Assembly (NCBI GenBank): GCA_964583765.1 | Contig: CAZOWW010000017.1 | Span: 1-59,442, forward strand | Reading direction: 5' to 3' | DNA from: CAZOWW01 sp964583765 | GTDB lineage: Bacteria; Actinomycetota; Actinomycetes; Actinomycetales; Kineosporiaceae | DNA length: 59,442 nt | Part shown: positions 50,258 to 58,919 of the stretch, piece after piece | How positions within the stretch are numbered: the first letter of the stretch is position 1 | How the letters are laid out: the number at the start of each line of letters is the position of its first letter | The notes under the pieces: generated by a model | The model's database searches: none | What the model was told of the DNA's origin: nothing | Seen by the model: the letters and a program-made list of their open reading frames with translations, nothing else | Position numbers and translations under genes: made by a program

Positions 50258-50487
50258 CCATTCCATCCGTACCGGACATGGGGGAGGAGGACCTGATGAC
50301 CGTCCAGGAGGTCTGTGACTGGCTGAAGGTCACCCGGGACTGGCTGTACGACCAGGTCGAGGCCCGCCAGATCCCCCACATCCGCCTAGGCCGTCACATC
50401 CGGTTCCACCCGGCCCAGATGCGGGCCTACCTGCAGGAGCACACCGTGTCAAGCGACGGATCACGGGACGCCTTGGCTGCCTCGTGA
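50254..50487 (+). CDS. excisionase-like helix-turn-helix protein
   Basis: A 77-residue protein: MTVQEVCDWLKVTRDWLYDQ, then RQIPHIRLGRHIRFHPAQMR. This is the MerR-type winged helix of excisionases and related DNA-binding proteins, with the usual pattern (helix-turn-helix, R-I-G-R-x-I-R-F). In integrative elements it helps an integrase excise the element. GTG at 50254 overlaps the methyltransferase stop and has GGAGAG upstream. No integrase gene follows in the window, which is unexpected. Confidence 0.85.
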   Translation: MTIPSVPDMGEEDLMTVQEVCDWLKVTRDWLYDQVEARQIPHIRLGRHIRFHPAQMRAYLQEHTVSSDGSRDALAAS

Positions 50488-50825
50488 GGCCAGCCCTCTC
50501 GCTGCCTGGGGCAGATGGGGTCTCGCACTGGAAGCCTCGAGACCTCGGGACTCGAAGTGAGAGACGTCGATTCCGCGGAACAGATCATCTGAACGAACTA
50601 TTTTGGCTCTTCGCAGATGAGGGTGTACACGAGGTCGGAGGCCGCGTCTCCAGGAGCGATCGGGTGATGCAGTTGGTCGGGCTCAAAGAGCCCGGGGGCG
50701 GGCAATGTGCCCAGGGGCCGCGACGCCGACCCCCCGCACACGAAGTTCCGGACATGCGCTGCCCTGGGACCAGGTCCCCTTGGGGTGCGTGGACCAGGGC
50801 AAGGCCCATTGGCCGGGGCGTGCGG
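50488..50825. other. intergenic stretch after the excisionase-like gene
   Basis: 338 bp without a recognisable gene, less GC-rich than its surroundings in the middle (GAACGAACTATTTTGGCTCT). An integrase or an attachment site would be expected here, but neither can be identified from one sequence. An imperfect hairpin (50521-50564) may end the operon. Confidence 0.45.
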
Positions 50826-51752
50826 TCAGGGCTCTCGGCTGTCCTTGATCATAATGACGCCGTGCGCCGGGGCGTCGAACCCGGGCGGCCACCGCGTGCC
50901 GCCGTCGGCCTGCGCGCCGTCCAGCGCGGCATCGGTGAGTTCGGCGCCCCGAAGATCGGCTCCCTGCAGGGTCGCCCCCCTCAGGTCGGCATTGGTCAGC
51001 ACTGCCGCGCGCAGATCGGCATGCGCCAGATCCGCCCTGGTCAGGGAGCTCTCCCAGATCCGGGCACCGCGTAAGTCGGCGTGGCCGAACAGGGCGCCGT
51101 CGAGGGTCAACTGCCACATACGGGCACGGCGAAGATCGGTGTGCGGAAGGCGGATTCGCTCCTGCGCGCCTTGGGAGGGGATCCGTCCGAGCACCGCGAC
51201 CGCGGACTGTACGTCGTTGGCGCGGGTGGCGAGGGTGGGCAGGTCCGCGGGTTCCACGTCGTCCGGCTGGCCCGCCCGGGTGGGTGGCCACGGGGAGTGT
51301 CCCCGGACGAAGGCGGACAGAGTCGCGATGATCGCGTCGCGATCGGTGGGCGAGTTGTCCGCGATCCGGGCCAGAGCGAAGATGGCGCCGATCCGCACGT
51401 CGGTGTTGTCACTGCCCAACTGCTCGATCGCCCGCGTGAACCGTTCGGTCACTTGTCCGTCACGGGTTGCGCGCAGTTCGTCCTCGTTGATGCGGAGCCG
51501 ACGCCACGTTGCGTAGGCGCCCACCGCGACGGCCAGCCCCCCGAACATCTGCAACACGAATGTCCGGGCGTCGTTGAGCGCTCTGAGGTCATCGGGCGTA
51601 CTGATCGACCGTCCACGAAGATCGAATTGGACAAGTGCGGTGGGAAGCGCCGTCAAGGCTGCTGCCAGGACGAGGACGACGGCCACCGCGACGACGCCTC
51701 TGGAGATCGCAGGGCGGGGACGGCGCGCGGCATGGCGCCTTGTCTGTTCCAC
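50826..51752 (-). CDS. membrane-anchored pentapeptide-repeat protein
   Basis: A 308-residue protein with two membrane helices (GVVAVAVVLVLAAALTALPT and FVLQMFGGLAVAVGAYATW), a helical region with VTERFTRAIEQLGSDNTDVR and IGAIFALARIADNSPTDRDA, and a C-terminal right-handed helix of pentapeptide repeats (LRRAR, FGHADLRGARIWE, LTNADLRGATLQGADLRGAE). This architecture is frequent in actinobacteria and of unknown function. It is the third gene of the operon begun by the giant GHKL protein, 70 bp after the receiver fusion. In that setting it could be a membrane effector or a docking platform. No ribosome binding site is obvious before the GTG. Confidence 0.82.
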   Translation of the reverse strand: MEQTRRHAARRPRPAISRGVVAVAVVLVLAAALTALPTALVQFDLRGRSISTPDDLRALNDARTFVLQMFGGLAVAVGAYATWRRLRINEDELRATRDGQVTERFTRAIEQLGSDNTDVRIGAIFALARIADNSPTDRDAIIATLSAFVRGHSPWPPTRAGQPDDVEPADLPTLATRANDVQSAVAVLGRIPSQGAQERIRLPHTDLRRARMWQLTLDGALFGHADLRGARIWESSLTRADLAHADLRAAVLTNADLRGATLQGADLRGAELTDAALDGAQADGGTRWPPGFDAPAHGVIMIKDSREP

Positions 51753-51822
51753 GAGGACATGATGACCGTTCTGGCCCGTCGCTGTTCAGCGGAGTGGAAG
51801 ATCGGTCCATCCCGTTCGGTTG

Positions 51823-53545
51823 TCATCCCGTGACCATCGCCCGGGCCCGCCGTAATTGGTCATGGGCGGCGACCGCCGCCAATAAGCGTTTCGGCGCCGG
51901 CAGGTCCTTCTGGTACGTCCCGCGCAAATACTGTGCCGCGAGCGCTGCGTGCCACTGCCAGGCGTATTCCCGGCGATCCTGTGACAGCGTGGCTGGGAGG
52001 GCGAACCTTGCGAGATTGCGGGAGATCCAGTGCGCTCCGAAAGCGGCAATATCCGCGGCGCTGCCGGTGTCGGGTGTCGCGTCGTCAGCGTCCACGGCGG
52101 CCGTTTCGGCCCGGTCACGCCATGCTGGGAACTCGTCCCAGAACATGGAGTCCTCGGGTTTACCGGCGCAGCGAAGAATGAGGTCCACATGCAGCCGCGC
52201 GGGATCCGTGGCCCAGTGCGCGTGGCCGAACTCACTGGCGTCGATCAGGGTCGGAGTCGGAGTGTTCCCTCGGTAGACCAGAACGTTACCGCCGTGTAGG
52301 TCTCCGTGGCTGAGGCATCGCCAATTGCCCGGTGTGGACCTTCTCGGGGTCAATCCGCAAAGGATTCCTTCCTCACAGAAACTGATGAGCGTGCGCACGG
52401 CCTTCTGGCATTCGATCGCCCCACCAAAAGGCTTAATTCGGGATATTGCTGGAGCCAGGTAGTCCAGCGCGGCGACGACCAGGAGGCATCGGTATCCAGG
52501 GAACCTGAGACTTTCCAGCGCGAGATCTTCCGTGGGTTGCTGATTCGCGCTGTAGAGTTGTCCGAGGCCGTCGACCAAGAGCCCCGACAAGACCATCTCC
52601 ACGCTTTCCTGACTCGGTGACCCGGCAATCCAGGTGCGGAAGTCGATGGCTTCTCCGACCAGGAGCGAGGCGATCGCCCACCAGCCGTTGACCGGCCCGA
52701 CCGGTTCGGTGGTCTCGTGCCGGACGAAGAAGCGTTGGGACAGCAGCCTCGCCGCGTTGGCTCCTCTGATCGCTTCGCGCTGCAAGAGCGCCCTGTCGTG
52801 GCCCAGTTTGAGGACGTGGTGGACGACACCGACGCCGGGCAGTTCGGTCGATACCCGGCAGACCCGTGCGCCTGACGCGCCGCGGACCAGGTGCCCCACG
52901 CGGATCGCTCCGCGATGTCCCCAGTCCTCCAGGCCGAGAACGCGCCGGTACAACTCCGAGATCGTCGGGCTTCCGACCTCTTGCAGAAGAACTTCGACGC
53001 CGGGATGCCGCGCAGGATCCGGTGTGACAGGAAGGGTCCTCACCACCCCGGCCACGACCAGGGCGTCGCGGATGCCGCGAACAATGGCTCGGGGATTGTC
53101 CTCATCGGATTCTCTGCTGAACTGGTTGCGCAGGAGCGTGCGTGTCGCCCCGTAGCGCCGTGCCTCTGACATGAGATTGCGCCGGCTATCGTCCCCGGAG
53201 CTCACCGCGAGGATGTAGGTGTCCTTGCTGCGCTCCCGGGCGGACTCGATGATGTCGTAGCGGGCTTCATCCTTCTCCCCGGGCAGGTCCTCCCGGCGGT
53301 ACAGGATGTCGGCGACGACCAGATGGAAAGCNNNNNNNNNNTCGACGCGCAAGCCGCGCGAATAAGGCAGCAGCTCGCCCGACGCATTGCCGCTCCTCGA
53401 TCAGATGGATCGCGGCATTCGGTTTCGTCTCGATCGTCCACTGCACCTTCCAGCCGATCTTCCCGAACTCCAGATCTAGCCTCTCGATCACGGCCGTTGC
53501 ATTGCTCTCGATGTCGTCGACGACGATTCCCTGGATGACGACCAC
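51823..53545 (-). CDS. receiver-domain and APH-type phosphotransferase fusion (contains assembly gap)
   Basis: The N-terminus (GTG at 53545) reads VVVIQGIVVDDIESNATAVI, the acidic pair of a response-regulator receiver domain. After the N run (53332-53341) the frame resumes with FHLVVADILYRREDLP, which contains the expected phospho-accepting aspartate, and TYILAVSSGDD. The rest is a kinase-like phosphotransferase of the aminoglycoside/homoserine kinase fold with the catalytic loop LSHGDLHGGNVLVYRG and a metal site in LIDASEFGHAHWATDPARL. The two halves are in different frames across exactly 10 Ns, so the true gap has another length. The gene starts 4 bp after the giant GHKL gene. Confidence 0.75.
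53332..53341. other. run of 10 Ns (assembly gap)
   Basis: Ten undetermined bases interrupt the receiver domain. The coding frame to the right (codons ending at 53545) and to the left differ by one base, and a weakly coding stretch lies beside it. The gap length is therefore only nominal. Confidence 0.95.
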
Positions 53546-53549
53546 GGCC

Positions 53550-56500
53550 TCAGCGACCCCCCTGCCAAAGCTCCAGCGAGAGGCGGGCCTCCCACGTCCA
53601 CACCGAATCACCGACCATACCGCCGTCGATGGATGCCCCAAACGGTTCGAGCTTCGCCGCGATGGACCGTAGCCCGCGCCCCGATTCTAGGCGCGGCTTG
53701 CTCCCAGAGTTCCTCACGCGCACGACCACGTGCTCGTCGTCCGCGGGTTCGCAGACGATCTCGATCACGCATTCCTGGTCCCGTAGGCGATGCCTGCTGC
53801 TCGCGTTCTCGACAATGTGCCCGACAGCCTCCCGGACAAGGCCCTGCGGACAGAAGACGTCCACGCCCATCCCGGAGTCAAGCACGCGGACGGTCGTGGA
53901 ATCGCGACGCCGGGGGACGGGGTCCAACAGGGTCTCGTCGAGCCGTGTCGGGAGCGCACGGGCGAACTCCACGACATGGGCGCGCTCCTCGCCACCGTCG
54001 CGGTGGGTGGCAATGAAGAATCGCTGCCACCAGCGCATCCGGGCGAGCACATTGCGGTGCAGTCGTCGCCACTCCGGTCCTCTGGAGGCCATGTCGCTGT
54101 TCCAGAGTTCCTCGATATCCCGCAGGAGCGTCTCCAGCACCTCGTTGATGTCACTGTCGCACAAGCAGACCAGTCGCCTCTGCTCGACCGGCCCCAACTC
54201 GTCGAGGTAGTGACCGCTGGCGAAGATCCAGCGCAGGGTCGAGAGCCGGTGGGAGAGGATGTCGATGAGATTGTTGGAGCACTTCACGATCTCCCGGCGT
54301 CGCTCGCGGCGGGTGCTCTGCGACGGGTTCAGCTCTGGCAGGTCCTCCAGCAGGCCGATCACGTTGCTCCACGCGGCATCCAGGTTGTGCTGGTCGACCC
54401 GGGGGACGAGGTCTTCGCGCAGCCGTGCCCAGGCCTCCTGGATGCTCCCGGGAAGCCGGTGTACGTGGCGTCGGCTCAGCAGTTGCAGCCCTTCGACGAC
54501 CGGGAGGTACTCCGCGCGCAGGGCCGACGTCCCGCCCAGCCCTTCAATGTCGTCGCGCAGGTGTTCCAGCTTGGCGTGAAGGTTCGAACTGTCGAACGGA
54601 AGATCGTGCGGGGGCCGTCGGAGGAGGTGGTAGCACTGCAGGAGCAATTCGTCGGCCAAGAGAGGCTGCTGGGAGCACACTTGGAACAGGTCCGGGAGTT
54701 GATCGACGAGACCAGACGGGGTCGTGACCCCGAGAACCATCAACGCCTGCAGCCGGACCCATTCTGAGAGGGTGCTGGCCGAGGACGTCCGCAGACTCTC
54801 GAAGCAGACGTCCCGCAGGAGTTCACGGCCTTCGGTGAAACGCAGCGGCGGCAGCTTCATCCAATGTTGCTCAGCGGCCAGGAGTCGGATCAGCACGCTG
54901 CCGCTCCACGGCGCCACGCCGCGTTCGCGGGCGGCCTCGCCGACCCGGCCGATGAGGAGGGATCGCGCGGCAGTGTTGCGCAGCGCCTGGCGCAGCAGGC
55001 TGCGCCAGCGCAGGTAGTCGGCCGCCTCGGCTCCTTCGACCGCGACGCCGAGGAGATCCGTGCCGATGCCGGTCCTGTCGTCGCGCTTGCGCAGCCGCAG
55101 CTGGCCCACAACGAGATCGGCGTGGCGACGCAGGCGACGGGGCAGGCCGCTGTCGTCGGACTGGTAGCGGGCACGGGTCAGGCACACCGGGCAGGAGTGC
55201 GCGGAGAAGCCCTCCACGGAGGTCGCCGTGACGAAACGGATGCTCACCGGTACCGCGCGTCCACGCGACCCCCGCTTTCGTGGTTCGACCCCGTCCCCGC
55301 TGCGCTCGGCCGTTCGTGCCCGTGCCCCGCTCACCTGGCAGACCATCGTGAGAGCCATGGCGTCTTCTACGGACAGTTCGCTGATGGCGACGACGGCGAC
55401 GATCCGCTCCGCTCCAGCGTCTGCGGCCAGGCGGATGAGTTGCTGCATAGTCGTGGCGGTCATCGCCCCCCAGTCGAGGACGAGCACTTGCGCCGGGCCG
55501 CGGGAGGGCTGAAAGGAGGAGGGATACACCCACCGGGCACCGATGCGTGCGCGGGGAATCGCTTCCGTCGAGGTGACCTCGAATCCGGCGGTAGACAGGT
55601 GCCCCGCGAGAAGGGTGGCCAGTTGTCCGGCATAGCTGTCCACGGGTTGGGGGTGCCAGATGCTGACCGGAAGATCCTTGTCGAGATCTCCGGCGGCGTC
55701 GGCCACGGCGCTGAGGAAGTACTCGGACACCGTGGCGTCGGACAGGAGACGGTCGACATTCGGGTAGGCGCTGAAGTGGGCATCCGAGACACCCTGGATG
55801 TGCCCCAGACGGATGGCGCCGTCGACGTTCGCACACCATTCGAGGAAGGTGTCTTCCTCGTAGTCGGTCAGGGAGACCGTTTCCTGTGACTCGTCGAGGG
55901 GGCAGCGCAGGATCGGGTCGATGTCGCGGAGCGCACCCCGCGCCATTGGCGCCGCCAGGTTGGATCTGACCAGCGAGAACACCGGGATCGTGCGGTTCAT
56001 CTGCTGGAGCGGCTCGTTGCGTTCGCGGGCGTCGATGACACTAAGGATCGCGACCGGTTCGGCGCCCTGCCCGACGACGAATGCCACCGCTCTGCGGGCA
56101 CTGTTCTCGGTGCTGATGAGATCACAGAGGATGACGACCTGGTGACCCTTCTCCAAGCGGTCGCGATCCGCTCGGGAATCGACGTCCAACTCGCCACTGA
56201 GTTGATGGTAGGTACCGTCGAGGCGAAGATTCTCGCTGAGATCGCCGGCCAGCCTGCTCCTGACGCCGGAGGCGTCGACGACGGTCCAGTGGTTGCTCTT
56301 CTCCCCGCTCTTGGCGAGTTCGCGTTCCAGCAGGCGGGCCAGCAGGAAGGGCGGGAGGGCCTCGCCGACCGTCGTCGTGGTTAGTCGGGCGACATCGATC
56401 CAGCGGTTCGTCAGCCGCAGGTTGGGGGTCCGGAACAGGCCGCACTGCACCCCGCGGGCCTCGTCGCCTCGGTCGATCTGGCGCCGGAGTTCCGCGCCAG

Positions 56501-58358
56501 TCTCGAGGTGGAGTGCGCGCAGGACGCCCGCCACGGTGATCCGCAACCGGAGCCGGTCCGCGTGGACGGAGAGCAATTGGTGCTGGTCCTGGATGATCCG
56601 CCAGAGGGACTCGGCTTCCTCGCCGAAGGACTTGTATAGGGCTTCCGCCTCCGCGACCTGGATGGAGCCACCCCGCCGGGTGATCTCCGTGAGCAGGCGC
56701 AGGAACTGCCGGGGCGCTCCGCACCACGATGCCCCGCCGTGGGAATCGATGAGCAGCACCGGGGCGTAAGGACTGTCCCAGACCGGCGTCCCGTCCCGCT
56801 CCAGCGCGCTCGTCATGTCGGCGACCGCCAGGTCGAGAAGCCGGGGATCCGCGTCGGGCAGGACCACCGCGATGGGAACACTCGGGTTGGAGATGCGGCT
56901 CGCGGCGTCGAGCACGTCCAACAGTCCTTGGTGGTCCAGTTGCTGGCGCCCCTGCCTCGTGGCCACCGTGACCACGAGGCCGAGGACCTCCTGGGAGTTG
57001 TGGGCGTTCTTGGCCGCGGCGTCGACGCGGTTCTGCTCCTTCGGTGTCAGCCCCAGTGACCCGTTGAGGCCGCAGTGAACGCACACCAGCGTCGGTTCTT
57101 CCAGTTCGGTCTGCGGTGATCCGGGCAGCGGGATGGGATCCTTGATGCTGGAATCGGGCAGGATGCTGATTTCGAGGAGTGTCCCCGGCGCATGGCAGAG
57201 ATTGTCCGCGACCACCGGTTTCCCCCGCGGGTCGGAGGTCAGGAGGCGTCCGGCATAGGAGTTCCCGGTGCGCACCGTGACGCTCCCGCGATAACTCCTG
57301 ACAAGACGCTCCACCCGCCAGAGACCCCGCGTTCCGCGGGTGAACCCGGCGTTGTTCTGACCGCTGGTGGACCAGCGGTCGAAGGCGTAGAAGATCGTAT
57401 CCTCTTCGGGGGTGAGGGCACGGTTGGGGATGTGTACCCCCGATGTCTCGTGCAGGCCTGCCCTGACCTCGCCGAGTCGGGTGGCCAGCCCGATCCCTGC
57501 GTCCCCGACGATGACGCGCAGGACGGCGCTCTTGCCGCTGACCCAATCCGCGAGATCGCGCAGTTGGTCCGGCTGGTCCCTGCGCCGTGTCTTGTAGGTG
57601 AGGGGATCCAGGAGGACCGCTCCGACCAGGGCCATGGGCGGCCTGTCGTCCTGCGAGCGCGCCGCATGTTCGGCCACGTTCTCGACGAGTTCAGTGAGAA
57701 CGGCGTGACCCAGCGCGCGGGCGTCGGGTGCCGCGAGCCCAACCCGGTTGCGGAACCCAGCGATGACGGCGAGGAAGAGTTCCGAGCGGCGCAGTTCGTC
57801 GCCCCGCATAGGCGCCAGCCATCGCAGCGGGAAGATGTTTCCCAGCCGGTACGGGGTGTCGGAATCCTCCTCCCAGCGGTCGACGGTCCGGGCCGGCATC
57901 TCGTCGCCGGGTTCCCCGGGACGGGCGACGCCGTCGTTGACGGTCACGAGCCCGCTTGGCCAGTGCGGGGGGCGCAGCGCGGCGATGAAGCCCACGTGTC
58001 GCATGAAGGCCCGGGCGTTGACTCGGCGCAGTGTCTGCCGCGCGAGGTGCTGCTCGAACTTCGCCGATAGGCCCCGGTCCCTGGACCCGAGGTCCTCCAG
58101 TCGCGCCGTCTCCTCGGGTGATGGTTTCACCGCTGGCAGGTGAATGGTGGAACGGATGCCGGTCCCGACCGCGGAATCCACCAGCAGGAGAAGGCGTGCC
58201 AAGGCGGCGAAATCGGCGAACTCGACTCTCGAAAGATCCAATTCCAGCTCACTGGCGCGGGTCTCCAACAGCCATTCCCCGGATTTTCCGAGCGGCCCCG
58301 ACCCGAGAGCGACCTCCCATGACGCCGGCGTCAGTCGCGGCCCGAATCCATAACGCAT
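53550..58358 (-). CDS. giant protein with two GHKL ATPase and two phosphoribosyltransferase-like modules
   Basis: A 1602-residue soluble protein. Residues 26-76 resemble a STAS fold (ELELDLSRVEFADFAALARL). Residues 190-400 are a GHKL ATPase (N box HAVLTELVENVAEHA, VGDAGIGLATRLGE, RGTRGLWRVERLV). CVHC (426) and CPVC (1056) could bind zinc. Two stretches resemble type I phosphoribosyltransferases (HQVVILCDLISTENSARRAV at about 739-757 and VLVLDWGAMTATTMQQLIRL at about 958-977). A helical region follows, and residues 1500-1595 form a second GHKL domain (REAVGHIVENASSRH, GRGLRSIAAKLEPFG). ATG at 58358 has GGAGGG about 7 bases upstream. A histidine-kinase role toward the adjacent receiver protein is plausible; a phospho-accepting histidine is not certain (HRLSTLRW is one candidate). 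Confidence 0.8.
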   Translation of the reverse strand: MRYGFGPRLTPASWEVALGSGPLGKSGEWLLETRASELELDLSRVEFADFAALARLLLLVDSAVGTGIRSTIHLPAVKPSPEETARLEDLGSRDRGLSAKFEQHLARQTLRRVNARAFMRHVGFIAALRPPHWPSGLVTVNDGVARPGEPGDEMPARTVDRWEEDSDTPYRLGNIFPLRWLAPMRGDELRRSELFLAVIAGFRNRVGLAAPDARALGHAVLTELVENVAEHAARSQDDRPPMALVGAVLLDPLTYKTRRRDQPDQLRDLADWVSGKSAVLRVIVGDAGIGLATRLGEVRAGLHETSGVHIPNRALTPEEDTIFYAFDRWSTSGQNNAGFTRGTRGLWRVERLVRSYRGSVTVRTGNSYAGRLLTSDPRGKPVVADNLCHAPGTLLEISILPDSSIKDPIPLPGSPQTELEEPTLVCVHCGLNGSLGLTPKEQNRVDAAAKNAHNSQEVLGLVVTVATRQGRQQLDHQGLLDVLDAASRISNPSVPIAVVLPDADPRLLDLAVADMTSALERDGTPVWDSPYAPVLLIDSHGGASWCGAPRQFLRLLTEITRRGGSIQVAEAEALYKSFGEEAESLWRIIQDQHQLLSVHADRLRLRITVAGVLRALHLETGAELRRQIDRGDEARGVQCGLFRTPNLRLTNRWIDVARLTTTTVGEALPPFLLARLLERELAKSGEKSNHWTVVDASGVRSRLAGDLSENLRLDGTYHQLSGELDVDSRADRDRLEKGHQVVILCDLISTENSARRAVAFVVGQGAEPVAILSVIDARERNEPLQQMNRTIPVFSLVRSNLAAPMARGALRDIDPILRCPLDESQETVSLTDYEEDTFLEWCANVDGAIRLGHIQGVSDAHFSAYPNVDRLLSDATVSEYFLSAVADAAGDLDKDLPVSIWHPQPVDSYAGQLATLLAGHLSTAGFEVTSTEAIPRARIGARWVYPSSFQPSRGPAQVLVLDWGAMTATTMQQLIRLAADAGAERIVAVVAISELSVEDAMALTMVCQVSGARARTAERSGDGVEPRKRGSRGRAVPVSIRFVTATSVEGFSAHSCPVCLTRARYQSDDSGLPRRLRRHADLVVGQLRLRKRDDRTGIGTDLLGVAVEGAEAADYLRWRSLLRQALRNTAARSLLIGRVGEAARERGVAPWSGSVLIRLLAAEQHWMKLPPLRFTEGRELLRDVCFESLRTSSASTLSEWVRLQALMVLGVTTPSGLVDQLPDLFQVCSQQPLLADELLLQCYHLLRRPPHDLPFDSSNLHAKLEHLRDDIEGLGGTSALRAEYLPVVEGLQLLSRRHVHRLPGSIQEAWARLREDLVPRVDQHNLDAAWSNVIGLLEDLPELNPSQSTRRERRREIVKCSNNLIDILSHRLSTLRWIFASGHYLDELGPVEQRRLVCLCDSDINEVLETLLRDIEELWNSDMASRGPEWRRLHRNVLARMRWWQRFFIATHRDGGEERAHVVEFARALPTRLDETLLDPVPRRRDSTTVRVLDSGMGVDVFCPQGLVREAVGHIVENASSRHRLRDQECVIEIVCEPADDEHVVVRVRNSGSKPRLESGRGLRSIAAKLEPFGASIDGGMVGDSVWTWEARLSLELWQGGR

Positions 58359-58520
58359 CGTTTCACCCTCCGGAATGGCTGGGATGGAGTTTTCGTCCAG
58401 ATGTGGGAAAAGGGGCGTACGGAGAGCCATCGGTCCGCGATCGGCTGGCGCGCGCCGCCAGCATGGCATGTGGGAGGTCCGACATCCCGAGGGAAGTTGC
58501 GTTGGGTAATCGAGCTACGA

Positions 58521-58537
58521 CAGTACGCCAAGTACTG
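58521..58537. promoter_or_regulatory. nested palindrome upstream of the giant GHKL gene
   Basis: CAGTAC-GCCAA-GTACTG lies inside a wider GGTAA...TTACC pair (58505-58543), 163 bp before the giant gene and about 90 bp before the small rightward gene. A GTTGGGTAA sequence at 58501-58509 recalls the repeats at 34.8 and 48 kb, but a single copy may be chance. It is a good candidate operator for the divergent pair. Confidence 0.5.
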
Positions 58538-58628
58538 GTTACCCCGCAGGGAGTGTCGCGGAAGAACCTGGCGAAGAACGGTGAACGGAGGCGAAGGACG
58601 TGAATGTGAGTCGGATACCCATGCAGGT

Positions 58629-58919
58629 GTGCGGCATGGTTGGGTCGTCGGGATCGGGGAAGTGGCGCCGGGCGACGGCCTGGCTGACGCCGCCGGTCAG
58701 GCGCTGGTCCTGGTCTCCGTCGCGCTCGTCGTCCTGGTTCCCGTGGCCTTGGCCGGAGCCGAGACGATCGCCCCCCTGATCAACGTCCGGGACCCGCTGT
58801 CCGCGGGGGCGCCGCTGGTCGGCACGGAAGGGCTGTGGCTGGGGCCCGCCTGGGCCGACGGGCGCCACGGCTCGAGTGACGTGGCCGCGCTAGTGGGGAC
58901 GGCCGATTGGGCAGGTTGA
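58629..58919 (+). CDS. small membrane protein divergent from the GHKL operon
   Basis: A reading frame of about 96 residues with strong third-position G/C bias and one membrane helix (ALVLVSVALVVLVPVALAGA), then NVRDPLSAGAPLVGTEGLWL and WADGRHGSSDVAALV. I do not recognise the family. The start is uncertain; GTG at 58629 is used, while the frame is open to 58401 without a good ribosome binding site. It may be a membrane partner of the GHKL system or an unrelated gene. Confidence 0.5.
   Translation: MRHGWVVGIGEVAPGDGLADAAGQALVLVSVALVVLVPVALAGAETIAPLINVRDPLSAGAPLVGTEGLWLGPAWADGRHGSSDVAALVGTADWAG

Noticed and set aside
50521..50564. Imperfect hairpin TCTCGCACT...AGTGAGAGA as an attachment site
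   Set aside because: Pairing is incomplete and no second copy of the core was found in the window.
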